This document shows, one piece after another, positions 56,494-64,000 of a stretch of DNA of 64,000 bases (positions are counted from its first letter, which is position 1; each line of letters starts with the position of its first letter). The translations under genes and the position numbers were made by a program. The notes under the pieces are model-generated. The model was not told where the DNA came from, searched no databases, and saw only the letters and a program-made list of their open reading frames with translations. Origin of the DNA: Kitasatospora phosalacinea (lineage in GTDB: Bacteria > Actinomycetota > Actinomycetes > Streptomycetales > Streptomycetaceae); the NCBI RefSeq assembly GCF_030268885.1, contig NZ_BSSA01000009.1, forward strand, positions 1 through 64,000, read 5' to 3'.

Positions 56494-57960
56494 TCAACGG
56501 CTCAGCGCGGCCGGGGCGCGGAAGCCGCCGAGGCGTTCCTCCAGCAGTTCGGCGAGGCGCAGCGGGGTGCGGTCCTCGTACATCGGGCCGATCAGCTGGA
56601 CGCCGACCGGGAGGCCGTCGGCGGAGGGCCCGGTGGGGACGGCGGTGGCGGGCAGGCCCGGCATGGTGGCGACGCCCGCCCAGGCGAGCTGGTCGAAGTA
56701 GGGGTGGGTGGTGCCGTCGACGGTGATCCGGCGGCCCAGCAGGTCGGGGTCCTGCTGGTGCGGGAAGGCGGCGGTGGGGGTGATCGGGGCGACGACGGCG
56801 TCGAACTCGGCGAAGAGCTCCCGCCAGCCGCGGCGGTGCAGTTCGCGGCGCTGGTCGGCGGCCACCCAGTCACGGTGGGAGAGCGAGACGCCGCGCACCC
56901 GGGCGGCCGCCAGGCTGTGGTCGTCGGCGTCCAACCCGGCCGCCTGGGCGCGCAGTTGCTCGTACATGGCGGGAGGGAAGGTGGCGCCGAGGGCGGAGAA
57001 CATCAGCAGCGCGTAGACCTCGGCGGCCTCGGCCAGGTCGGGCAGCAGCGGGCTGCGGTGCTCGACGCGGGCGCCGCCGTCGGCGAGCGCGTCGGCGACC
57101 CGGGCGAGGCCCGCGCGGACGTCGGCGCCGACCGGGACCAGCGGGTGCGCGTCCAGGAGCAGGACCCGGAAGTCGCGCAGCCGCTCGTGCCGGGCGGGCG
57201 GCAGCACGGTGGTGTGGGCCACGCCGAGGGTCAGCGGGTCGGGGCCGGTCATCACGTCGAACAGCAGGGCCAGGTCGCGGGCCGAGCGGGCCATCGGGCC
57301 GACCACGGCGAGGTCGATGTCGGCGGGCAGCGCGGGCACCCGCGGCGGGACCATGCCGCGGGTGGGCAGCAGGTGCAGGGTCGGCTTGTGCGCGTACACG
57401 CCGCAGAAGTGGGCGGGGGTGCGCAGCGAGCCCGCGATGTCGGTGCCCAGCGACAGCGGGCCGTACCCGGCGGCCAGCGCGGCCGCCGACCCGCCGGAGG
57501 AGCCGCCGGGGGTGCGGGCGTGGTCCCACGGGTTGTTGGTGGTGCCGTGGATCTCGTTGTAGGTCTGGATGTCCCGCAGCCCGAGCGGCACGTTGGTCTT
57601 GCCGAGCACCACCGCGCCGGCCGCCCTGACCCGGGCCACCTGCAGCGCGTCCTCGGCCGGGACGTACTCCCGGAACTCCGGCAGGCCCCAGGTCGTCGGC
57701 AGCCCGGCGACGTTGTACGACTCCTTGACGGTGAGCGGGATGCCCAGCAGCGGCCGGTCCTCCCCGCGCGCCCGGGCCAGGTCGGCCTGCCGCGCGGCCG
57801 CCCGGGCCCGCTCGAAGTCCGGCGCGCAGATCGCGTTGACCGCCCCGTCCTCCCGCTCGATCCGGGCGATCGCGCCCTCGGTCAGTTCCGCCGAGGTGAC
57901 GTCCCCGGAGCGCAGGGCTGCGGTGAGTTCCTCGGCCGTCGCATAGGTCCACTTGTCCAT
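56494..57960 (-). CDS. Amidase signature family enzyme
   Basis: 488 residues. The Ser-cisSer-Lys triad is visible: Lys in GIPLTVKESYNV, Ser in GGSSGGSAAAL and Ser in GTDIAGSLRTPA. TPTAAFPHQQDP and MPGLPATAVPTG are as in aryl/fatty amide hydrolases and 6-aminohexanoate-type amidases rather than GatA, which would have GatB/GatC partners. It hydrolyses a small amide. ATG at 57960 lacks a clear Shine-Dalgarno, though no better start is found. Divergent from the SnoaL-like gene with a 164-base gap. Confidence 0.9.
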   Translation of the reverse strand: MDKWTYATAEELTAALRSGDVTSAELTEGAIARIEREDGAVNAICAPDFERARAAARQADLARARGEDRPLLGIPLTVKESYNVAGLPTTWGLPEFREYVPAEDALQVARVRAAGAVVLGKTNVPLGLRDIQTYNEIHGTTNNPWDHARTPGGSSGGSAAALAAGYGPLSLGTDIAGSLRTPAHFCGVYAHKPTLHLLPTRGMVPPRVPALPADIDLAVVGPMARSARDLALLFDVMTGPDPLTLGVAHTTVLPPARHERLRDFRVLLLDAHPLVPVGADVRAGLARVADALADGGARVEHRSPLLPDLAEAAEVYALLMFSALGATFPPAMYEQLRAQAAGLDADDHSLAAARVRGVSLSHRDWVAADQRRELHRRGWRELFAEFDAVVAPITPTAAFPHQQDPDLLGRRITVDGTTHPYFDQLAWAGVATMPGLPATAVPTGPSADGLPVGVQLIGPMYEDRTPLRLAELLEERLGGFRAPAALSR

Positions 57961-58124
57961 GTGCAGGACCGTACGGCCCCCTCGGGAAGGGCACGAAACA
58001 CCGCCCGGGGCAACCGGTTCGCCCACAACGACAGTGCGGTGACAGCGGGTTGAGAGCGATCTGACGGTACGGGCGGGCAGCGTGGTGGTCGACGGAGCAC
58101 CACCGGTGGGAGAGGACGGGAACC

Positions 58125-58544
58125 ATGGACGAGACGCTGGTCGCACGGATGCGGGAGTACCTGGCCGCGGGCGCGGCGATGGACGTGGAGGCGCTGGACG
58201 CGCTCTACGACGAGGAGTTCGAGAACCTGCGGATCGACGAGGCGGGCCAGGTGGTGCGGCTGACCAAGGCGCACTTCATGGCCCGGTTCCGGGCCCTGGC
58301 CGCGCAGGGGCAGGCGGTCGGCGGCGGCACCGACGACATCCGCTTCCTGGCCACCACCCGGCACGGCGACCAGGGCACCGTCGTCGTGTACCGCTGCGAG
58401 CAGGGCGTCCCCGCCCGCTACGCCTTCGTCTGGCGCCGGGTGGACGGCCGGTGGGCCACCGTGCTGCAGGAGCTCACCTTCGAACGGGACGTCACCTACC
58501 TGCTGCAGCTCATGGCCGCCGCGTCCGCTCCCGCGGCCGGGTGA
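58125..58544 (+). CDS. SnoaL/NTF2-like fold protein
   Basis: 139 residues of the NTF2-like cone fold: MREYLAAGAAMDVEALDALY, DEEFENLRIDEAGQVVRLTK, and RYAFVWRRVDGRWATVLQEL. No catalytic residue can be assigned. ATG at 58125 after GGGAGAGGACGGGAACC. Its stop codon is three bases from the stop of the convergent gene at 58548, leaving no room for a terminator. Confidence 0.75.
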   Translation: MDETLVARMREYLAAGAAMDVEALDALYDEEFENLRIDEAGQVVRLTKAHFMARFRALAAQGQAVGGGTDDIRFLATTRHGDQGTVVVYRCEQGVPARYAFVWRRVDGRWATVLQELTFERDVTYLLQLMAAASAPAAG

Positions 58545-58547
58545 GGT

Positions 58548-59009
58548 TCAGAGGCTGGTCTGCCCCTTGCGCAGCGGCAGCAGCCGCTCCTGCGGGCCGT
58601 TGCCGTCCTGCCAGCGCAGCCGGACGGTGAAGCGCCGCCCGCCGCGCTGCCCGTCCCCGACGGGCAGCCACGGCAGCGGGTAGCGGCCGTCGCGGTCGAT
58701 CCGGGAGAGCGGGAACTCGTCCGCCCCGAGGTCGGCGAGCTGCACCGACTCCCCGTCCGCGGCGGTGAGTTCGAGCTGCACGGCGGTCGCGGGCGCGGGC
58801 CCGCGGTTCCACACCACCAGGTGGTACCCGGCCTCCCGGACCGTCCCGTCCGGGAGCTTCACCCGCGCGTACTCCGCCGTCCGGTGGAAGTACGCGGTGA
58901 CCTCGGCGGCCCGCCCCTCCCGACGGCGGTTGCGGTGCTGCTGGTACGCGGTGGCGGCCGACAGGGCCAGCGCGGCCAGGGCGATCGCGGTGCCCAACCA
59001 GGCGTTCAC
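58548..59009 (-). CDS. Membrane-anchored protein of unknown function
   Basis: 153 residues. One N-terminal membrane helix (WLGTAIALAALALSAATAYQ) followed by QQHRNRRREGRAAEV, so N-out/C-in by the positive-inside rule. The soluble part has an all-beta look (YHLVVWNRGPAPATAVQLEL, GRRFTVRLRWQDGNGPQERL) as in immunoglobulin-like or DUF-type domains seen near STAND or CU044-type genes. Function not recognised. GTG at 59009 with GGAGGGGG site. Confidence 0.7.
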   Translation of the reverse strand: MNAWLGTAIALAALALSAATAYQQHRNRRREGRAAEVTAYFHRTAEYARVKLPDGTVREAGYHLVVWNRGPAPATAVQLELTAADGESVQLADLGADEFPLSRIDRDGRYPLPWLPVGDGQRGGRRFTVRLRWQDGNGPQERLLPLRKGQTSL

Positions 59010-59101
59010 GGTGCTCGGTTCCCCCTCCACTGCACCGCCCGACGGGCCGGGCGGTCGACCCACCCAGGGTGGGGGCCACCGGTGGCGGGCGGGGGAGCGG
59101 G

Positions 59102-61339
59102 TCAGCCGCTCCTGAGGCCCTCCGCGTCGAGGTCGGGCAGGCGGTCCATCCAGCGCGGGGTCCACCAGGCGGCGCCGCCGAGCAGGGTCATCGCGGCGGG
59201 GACCATCAGCAGGCGCACCACGGTGGCGTCGATCAGGACGCTGACGGCCAGGCCCAGGCCCATCATCTTGACCACCACGTCGTCGCTGACGACGAACGCC
59301 GCGAACACGCTGACCATGATCAGGGCCGCGCAACCGATCACCCGCGCGGTGGTCTCCAGCGCGTGCGCGACCGCGCCGCGGCTGTCGCCGGTCAGGCGCC
59401 AGCGCTCGTGGACGCGGGAGAGCAGGAACACCTCGTAGTCCATGCTGAGGCCGAAGACGATCGCGAACATCATCATCGGGACGTAGCTCTCGATCGGCAC
59501 CTTGCCCGACACCCCGAGCGCGGGCCCGCCCCAGCCCCACTGGAACACCGCGACCAGCACCCCGTACGAGGCGGCGATCGAGACCAGGTTGAGCACGGCC
59601 GCCTTCAGCGCGACCAGCGGCGCCCGGAACACCAGCAGGATGATCAGGAACGCCAGCGCCACCACCACCGCGATGATCGGCAGCAGGCGGCCGGCGACGA
59701 GGTCCAGGAAGTCGACCTGGGCGGCGGTGGTGCCGGTGACGTACGTGGCGGCGGGCGTGCCCCTCACCGCGTCCGGCAGCACGGTGTCGGCGAGGTGGCC
59801 GACCAGGTCGGTGGTCGCCTGCTCCTGCGGGGCCTGCGCGGGCGTGACGGTGGTGAACAGCACGTCGCCGTCCGCACTGGTCTGCAGCGGCGGCACGGTG
59901 CCGGTGGTGTCCGGCACGCCGGTCAGCGCCTGCTGGACGGCGGAGGCCAGCGCCGGACGGTCGGCCACGGCGACCGCGCTCTGGTCGACCACCACCGTCA
60001 GCGGGCCGTTGGAGCCCGGGCCGAACGCCGCCGACATCAGATCGAACGCCCGCCGGTCGGTGAACGAGGTCGGGTCCGCGCCGTCCCCGATGTGCCCGAG
60101 CCGGATCGACGGCAGCGGCACCGCCAGCACCAGCACCGTCACCAGCCCCGCCGCCAGGTACCACCACGGGCGCTGCTCGACCCGCCGCGCGTACCGGTGC
60201 CACATGCCGCTCGACGACGCCCCGTCCGCCCCGTCCGCCCCCGCGCCCCCCTCGGCGACCGGCGTGCGGACGGTGTAGCGGTCCATCCGGCGGCCGATCA
60301 GGCCCATCAGCGCGGGCAGCAGCGTCAGCGCGCCGCACACCGCCGTCACCACCGTGACGCCCGCCGCCAGGCCCAGCTTCGCCATGAACGAGATGCCCGA
60401 CACCGACAGGCCCGCCAGCGCGATCACCACCGTGGTGCCGGAGATCAGCACCGCCCGGCCGCTGGTCGCCACCGCGTGCCCGGCCGCCGCCCGCGGGTCC
60501 AGGCCGTCCATCAGGTCCTGCCGATGCCGGGTCAGCAGGAACAGCGCGTAGTCGATCCCGACGCCCAGCCCGATCATCGTCGCCAGCGTCGGCGCGACCG
60601 TCGCGAAGGTGGTCAGCGCCGCCAGCAGGCCCAGCAGCCCCAGGCCCACCACCACCGCCAGCAGCGCGCTCACCAGCGGCAGCCCCGCCGCGATCACACT
60701 GCCGAACCCGACCAGCAGCACCACCACCGCGACCCCGAACCCGATCAGCTCGCTCACCCGGTCGCTCGGCGCCGGCCGCGCCAACTCGCCCAGCGGGCCC
60801 CCGTACTCGACCTGCACACCCGCCTGCCGCAGCGGCGCCACCGCCGCGTCCACCTGGTCCAGGTAGTCGTCGCCGAAGGTGGCCGGCGCCCCGTCGAAAC
60901 GCACCGTCACGTACGCCGTCTGCCCGTCCGCGGACAGCGGGCCGCCCGGCTGCGGCGCCTGGCCCGGCGGCGGCAGCGGGTCCTGCGCCGACAGCACGTG
61001 CGGCAGGTGCTGCAGGGAGGTCACCGCCTGGTCGACCTGCGCCTGGAACTGCGTCAGCGGCTGCCCGTCGTGCAGCACCACCTGCGCGCTCGTCCCGCCG
61101 ACCGCGGGCTCGTGCGCGGCCAGCACGTCCGCGCCGTCCTGCGCCTGCGTGCCCGGCAGCGAGAAGTCGTCCGAGTACGCACCGCCGACGGCCCGGTCCG
61201 CGACCTGCACCCCCACCAGCACCACCAGCCAGCCGACGACCACCACCACCGGGTGCCGGGCGCACCACCCGCCCAACCGCCACAACCACCCGCGGCGCGG
61301 CGGCGGTCCGGACACTGACGCGGCGTCGGACGAGGACAT
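59102..61339 (-). CDS. MMPL/RND-family transporter
   Basis: 745 residues, 12 membrane helices in two halves, each with a large extracytoplasmic loop. Signatures: TMIGLGVGIDYALFLLTRHR and MFAIVFGLSMDYEVFLLSRV, the paired GxxxDY motifs of the proton relay in TM4 and TM10. It begins with a cytoplasmic SSSDAASVSGPPPRRGWLWR segment. Actinobacterial members export lipids, pigments or antibiotics. ATG at 61339 with GGGAGG. It is divergent from the riboswitch-controlled gene at 61630. Confidence 0.92.
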   Translation of the reverse strand: MSSSDAASVSGPPPRRGWLWRLGGWCARHPVVVVVGWLVVLVGVQVADRAVGGAYSDDFSLPGTQAQDGADVLAAHEPAVGGTSAQVVLHDGQPLTQFQAQVDQAVTSLQHLPHVLSAQDPLPPPGQAPQPGGPLSADGQTAYVTVRFDGAPATFGDDYLDQVDAAVAPLRQAGVQVEYGGPLGELARPAPSDRVSELIGFGVAVVVLLVGFGSVIAAGLPLVSALLAVVVGLGLLGLLAALTTFATVAPTLATMIGLGVGIDYALFLLTRHRQDLMDGLDPRAAAGHAVATSGRAVLISGTTVVIALAGLSVSGISFMAKLGLAAGVTVVTAVCGALTLLPALMGLIGRRMDRYTVRTPVAEGGAGADGADGASSSGMWHRYARRVEQRPWWYLAAGLVTVLVLAVPLPSIRLGHIGDGADPTSFTDRRAFDLMSAAFGPGSNGPLTVVVDQSAVAVADRPALASAVQQALTGVPDTTGTVPPLQTSADGDVLFTTVTPAQAPQEQATTDLVGHLADTVLPDAVRGTPAATYVTGTTAAQVDFLDLVAGRLLPIIAVVVALAFLIILLVFRAPLVALKAAVLNLVSIAASYGVLVAVFQWGWGGPALGVSGKVPIESYVPMMMFAIVFGLSMDYEVFLLSRVHERWRLTGDSRGAVAHALETTARVIGCAALIMVSVFAAFVVSDDVVVKMMGLGLAVSVLIDATVVRLLMVPAAMTLLGGAAWWTPRWMDRLPDLDAEGLRSG

Positions 61340-61496
61340 CGACCCTCCCAGGGGCACAGCGCCACCCGTGCACGGTGACGGGACTCCGACGGTAGGCACG
61401 CCCCCGCCAGCCGCCCGTCCACCCGCCCCGCGACACGGCCGAACCCACCCGTACGCCACTGCCCGGCCGGGCCCCGGCGCCCGCCCCGGGCGCTGC

Positions 61497-61502
61497 TAGC
61501 AT
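61497..61502 (+). promoter_or_regulatory. Extended -10 of the ZTP-riboswitch transcript
   Basis: TGCTAGCAT gives an extended -10 (TAGCAT at 61497-61502). The implied transcription start, about 61508-61509, coincides with the first base of the riboswitch aptamer, which supports the call. No clear -35. Confidence 0.5.
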
Positions 61503-61503
61503 C

Positions 61504-61587
61504 GGCGCGTCGCGACTGGCGAGAGGTGGAGCACCACCGGGGAGCGGCGCAGCACAGCACGGGACCGGCACCGTCCGCCTGGGTGTC
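61504..61587 (+). ncRNA. ZTP (pfl) riboswitch
   Basis: The RNA carries the pfl-motif elements in the right order: CGCGACTGGCGA, then the P2-type hairpin GGTGG-AGCA-CCACC with GGGGAGCGGCG, a variable linker, and the 3' element CCGTCCGCCTGGGTG. This aptamer binds the purine intermediates ZMP/ZTP (AICAR phosphates) and is normally placed upstream of one-carbon and purine genes; here it precedes an AICAR transformylase homolog. ZTP signals folate (10-formyl-THF) shortage and should turn the gene on. Confidence 0.88.
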
Positions 61588-61618
61588 CTCCGAAGCCGTC
61601 ACGTCGACTTCACGGAGG
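61587..61618 (+). promoter_or_regulatory. Anti-Shine-Dalgarno expression platform
   Basis: CCTCCG (61587-61592), right after the aptamer's 3' element, is complementary to CGGAGG (61613-61618), the ribosome binding site of the gene at 61630. A ligand-dependent switch of this pairing would control translation initiation. Read from sequence; folding was not computed. Confidence 0.6.
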
Positions 61619-61629
61619 GGGCCACCACG

Positions 61630-62793
61630 ATGGACCTTCGGTACGGGATCAACCCGCAGAACACCAACGCCCGCGTCGAGCCGCTGCCCGGCGCGGAGCT
61701 GCCGCTGGAACTGCTGCAGGGGCAGCCCTCGTACGTCAACCTGCTGGACGCGCTCAACGCCTGGCAGCTCGTCAGCGAGGCCGCCGCGCTCCTCGGCCGG
61801 CCCGCCGCCGCCTCGTTCAAGCACGTCTCCCCGGCCGGCGCCGCCCTCGCCGGGCCGGTCGACCCGGTCACCGCCGAGCTGTACGCCGTGGACCCGGCCG
61901 CCGTCGGCCCGCTCACCTCCGCCTACCTGCGGGCCCGCGACGCCGACCCGAAGTCCTCCTACGGCGACTTCGTCGCGGTCTCGCACGAGGTCGACCTCGA
62001 ACTCGCCGACCTGCTGGCCCGGGTGGTCTCCGACGGCATCGTCGCCCCCGGCTACGCGCCCGGCGTGCTCGGCGTGCTGGCCCGCAAGAAGAACGGCCGC
62101 TACCTCGTCCTGGAGGCCCGCCCCGGGCACCGCCCGCCCGCCGTCGAGCGCCGCGAGGTGCACGGACTGCGCCTGGTCCAGGACACCGACACCGCCCCGC
62201 TCGGCGCCGACCTGCTCACCGACGTCCGGGTCGGCACCCTCGCCCTCGGCGCCGCCGAGGACCTGCTGCTCGGCCTGGCCGTGCTGCGCCGCACCCAGTC
62301 CAACTCGGTCTGCTACCTGCGCGACGGCGCCGCCCTCGGCATCGGCGCGGGCCAGCAGTCCCGGGTCGACTGCACCCGGCTGGCGGGCGCCAAGACCGAC
62401 ACCTGGTGGCTGCGCCGCCACCCCGCCGTCCGGGCCCTGGACTTCCGGCCCGAGGTGCGCCGACAGGACCGGGTCAACTGGCAGATCCGCTACCTGGAGG
62501 GCGACTTGACGCCCGACGAGCGCACCCGGTTCGCCGCCGCCCTGCGCGGCGGCGACGTGCCGGACGAACTCGGCCCGGCCGAGCGGGCCGCCTGGACGGC
62601 CCGCCTGGACGGCGTCGCGTTCGTCTCCGACGGCTACCTGCCGTTCCGCGACAACGTGGACCACGCCCGCCGCCACGGGGTCCGCGCGATCGCCGAACCC
62701 GGCGGCTCGGTGCGCTCCGCCGAGGTCGAGGCCGCCTGCGCCGAGCACGGCATCGCGCTGGTGCACACCGGGCTGCGGCTGTTCCACCACTGA
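61630..62793 (+). CDS. Stand-alone AICAR transformylase (PurH C-terminal domain homolog)
   Basis: 387 residues, only the transformylase half of PurH (no IMP cyclohydrolase domain). Catalytic Lys-His are in AAASFKHVSPAGAA; further blocks are DPKSSYGDFVAVSHEVD, the TQSNSVCYLRDGAALGIGAG loop, and VAFVSDGYLPFRDNVDHARR. It would formylate AICAR with 10-formyl-THF. Because actinomycetes normally carry a full bifunctional purH elsewhere, this is probably an accessory enzyme for folate-limited conditions, matching its ZTP riboswitch. ATG after GGAGGGGG. Confidence 0.9.
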   Translation: MDLRYGINPQNTNARVEPLPGAELPLELLQGQPSYVNLLDALNAWQLVSEAAALLGRPAAASFKHVSPAGAALAGPVDPVTAELYAVDPAAVGPLTSAYLRARDADPKSSYGDFVAVSHEVDLELADLLARVVSDGIVAPGYAPGVLGVLARKKNGRYLVLEARPGHRPPAVERREVHGLRLVQDTDTAPLGADLLTDVRVGTLALGAAEDLLLGLAVLRRTQSNSVCYLRDGAALGIGAGQQSRVDCTRLAGAKTDTWWLRRHPAVRALDFRPEVRRQDRVNWQIRYLEGDLTPDERTRFAAALRGGDVPDELGPAERAAWTARLDGVAFVSDGYLPFRDNVDHARRHGVRAIAEPGGSVRSAEVEAACAEHGIALVHTGLRLFHH

Positions 62794-62796
62794 CGG

Positions 62797-62823
62797 CCCG
62801 GCGCCGGGACGCCCGGCGCCGGG
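62797..62823. terminator. Duplicated palindrome between convergent genes
   Basis: Two copies of CCCGGCGCCGGG (62797-62808 and 62812-62823), each self-complementary and also able to pair with each other. Located between the stop of the AICAR transformylase gene and that of the phosphatase gene. Probable bidirectional terminator. Confidence 0.6.
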
Positions 62824-62856
62824 AGGCCCGTCGGCGACCCGGCGGCCGGGGTGCCG

Positions 62857-63345
62857 TCACCGCGGCCGGGGCAGCAGGTCGGTCCAGGCGCGCTGTTCGG
62901 GGGTGTCCGGGACGGCCAGGCCGCGGGCCCGGGCGATCCGCTCCCAGGCGTCGTCCGGGTCGGCGCCGGAGCGGACCAGGACGGCGGCCGCCAGGAGCGA
63001 GGAGCGGCCGATCCCGGCCCGGCAGTGCACCACCAGGTGGTCGCCCGCGGCCAGCCGCCGCGCCAACCCGTCCAGCACCGGCAGGACTTCGGGCAGGGCG
63101 GGGACGGTGCGGTCCGGGATCGGCACGGCGGTGAAGCGCAGCCCGGCGGCCCGGGCGAGGGACGCCTCCGCCTCCAGCCCGAGTTCGGCCGACTCCGCCG
63201 GGGTGAGCGCGCTGACCAGTTCGCTCACCCCGAGGGCGGTCAGTGCCGCGGTCTCGTCCGCCAGCCAGTCGCCGCCGCGCGGTCGGGCCATGGTGCTGAG
63301 CCGGCCGGGGCCGGACCGGTCGACGGTGAACAGGGTGGGGCGCAT
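62857..63345 (-). CDS. Dual-specificity/protein tyrosine phosphatase-like protein
   Basis: 162 residues. The P-loop is VVHCRAGIGRSS with Cys108 and Arg114 (HCx5R), preceded by a general-acid region VPIPDRT with Asp78, as in DSP/PTP-like phosphatases with the cysteine mechanism. N-terminal LFTVDRSGPGRLSTMARPRG and a WLADE motif are common to actinobacterial members. It likely dephosphorylates a phosphoprotein or inositol phosphate. ATG at 63345. Confidence 0.87.
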   Translation of the reverse strand: MRPTLFTVDRSGPGRLSTMARPRGGDWLADETAALTALGVSELVSALTPAESAELGLEAEASLARAAGLRFTAVPIPDRTVPALPEVLPVLDGLARRLAAGDHLVVHCRAGIGRSSLLAAAVLVRSGADPDDAWERIARARGLAVPDTPEQRAWTDLLPRPR

Positions 63346-63648
63346 GACGGGGGTCGACCTCCGGTCGGGACAGGGGTGTTCGGTCGGGCGGGGGCACCGG
63401 CCGGCGAGCGGTGAGCGGTGAGGCGCACGGCGTGGCGCGGCGCACGGGACGGCGTGGCGCGGTGCGCGGGACGGCCCGGCGGTCGGCAGGACGGCGGACC
63501 GGGGCGTCGGCGGCGGGGGAACGGCCGGACGGGCGCGCGGAGGGGCGGGCACGCGGAGGGACGGGTGCGGCGCGGCGGCGGGCGGTGTGCCGAGGTTAGC
63601 ACCGCCCGCCGGGGGCGGGGGAGGCGGGTTCGACCGGACCCGGTCCGT
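63346..63648. other. Intergenic region with a 22-bp tandem duplication
   Basis: 303 bases between the phosphatase start and the response-regulator stop. A 22-base unit beginning ACGGCGTGGCGCGG is duplicated in tandem at 63427-63448 and 63449-63470 with two differences. No reading frame or promoter elements stand out; part of it must serve as the phosphatase gene promoter. Confidence 0.45.
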
Positions 63649-64000
63649 TCAGGCCTGGGACGTGCCGAGGAAGCGCAGCACGGCCAGGACGCGGCGGTGG
63701 CCGGTGTCGGCGACCGGGAGGTCGAGCTTGGCGAAGATGTTGTTGATGTGCTTGGCGACCGCGCTCTCACCGATCGTCAGGCTCTCCGCGATACCGGTGT
63801 TGGAGTGCCCCTCCGCCATCAGGGCCAGGACGTCCCGTTCGCGCGGGGTCAGCCGTTCCAGCGGGTCGCTGCTGCGGCGCAGCAGCAGTTGGGCGACGAC
63901 CTGCGGGTCCAGCGCGGTGCCGCCCGCGGCGACCCGGCGGACCGTCTCGACGAACTCCGTGACGTCGGCGACGCGCTGTTTGAGCAGGTAGCCGACGCCG
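63649..64000 (-). CDS. NarL/LuxR-type response regulator, C-terminal part (cut by window edge)
   Basis: The last 116 residues are present. The end of a receiver domain reads GVGYLLKQRVADVTEFVETV (alpha4-beta5 with the conserved Lys), followed by the LuxR HTH: LTPRERDVLALMAEGHSNTG, then IAESLTIGESAVAKHINNIF. It ends DTGHRRVLAVLRFLGTSQA. A sensor kinase gene is expected outside the window. Confidence 0.9.
   Translation of the reverse strand, partial: GVGYLLKQRVADVTEFVETVRRVAAGGTALDPQVVAQLLLRRSSDPLERLTPRERDVLALMAEGHSNTGIAESLTIGESAVAKHINNIFAKLDLPVADTGHRRVLAVLRFLGTSQA

Overview
The window is very GC-rich DNA with densely packed, often GTG-started and GTGA/ATGA-overlapping genes. It carries F420-type oxidoreductase, Rrf2, XRE/MmyB, ECF-sigma and MMPL genes typical of actinomycetes. 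A Streptomyces or Kitasatospora chromosome is the most likely source. No tRNA, rRNA, CRISPR array or intact insertion sequence was seen.

Left flank (1-7 kb): the 5' end of an acetolactate synthase gene with a hairpin-rich leader, an MFS exporter with an Rrf2 regulator, a quinone oxidoreductase, a domesticated IS701-type transposase-like gene that has lost a catalytic Asp, and a GAF/PucR-type regulator.

Core (7-40 kb): what looks like one biosynthetic gene cluster. The plus-strand arm (7.2-16.2 kb) holds a methyltransferase, a fused aminodeoxychorismate synthase, a class II DAHP synthase, a PhzE-like ADIC synthase, a PhzD-like isochorismatase and an EntA-like dehydrogenase, followed by an arylamine N-acetyltransferase-like protein. 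The last four enzymes predict chorismate -> ADIC -> DHHA -> 3-hydroxyanthranilate and its acyl transfer. The minus-strand arm (40.4 to 16.3 kb) is 22 co-directional genes. Its distal end encodes the aspartate-nitrosuccinate (ANS) nitrite pathway (CreE-like flavoprotein and CreD-like lyase) flanked by two CreM-like AMP ligases, which suggests diazotisation of an arylamine. Its middle encodes a SyrB2/KtzD-type Fe/2OG halogenase, discrete PCP, thioesterase, stand-alone adenylation domain (predicted Ile/Val) and an acyl-CoA-dehydrogenase-like flavoprotein, a set that resembles the kutzneride/coronamate chlorination-cyclopropanation enzymes. Its proximal part encodes an aminotransferase, an atypical DapA-fold aldolase, cupin, Gfo/Idh/MocA oxidoreductase, VOC proteins, a PP-loop ATPase, an ABM monooxygenase, a thioredoxin-like protein and a nucleotide-sugar dehydrogenase, with MFS and cation/proton exporters. 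I know of no described product that needs ANS diazotisation, 3-hydroxyanthranilate and a halogenated or cyclopropyl amino acid together, so this is the best candidate for an undescribed system.

Right flank (40.6-64 kb): an XRE/MFS pair with a clear operator; an F420 oxidoreductase; leuA with a Leu-rich leader peptide; an XRE-cupin/YbaK pair with a large palindromic operator; a secreted discoidin/beta-helix protein behind two LacI-type boxes; a tandem pair of ABC-F ATPases; a single-chain sigma factor/zinc motif/membrane anchor/extracellular glycosidase fusion; an amidase; an MMPL transporter; a stand-alone AICAR transformylase controlled by a recognisable ZTP (pfl) riboswitch; a protein tyrosine phosphatase; and the end of a NarL-type response regulator.

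All functions are read from protein motifs and context by eye. No database search was run.
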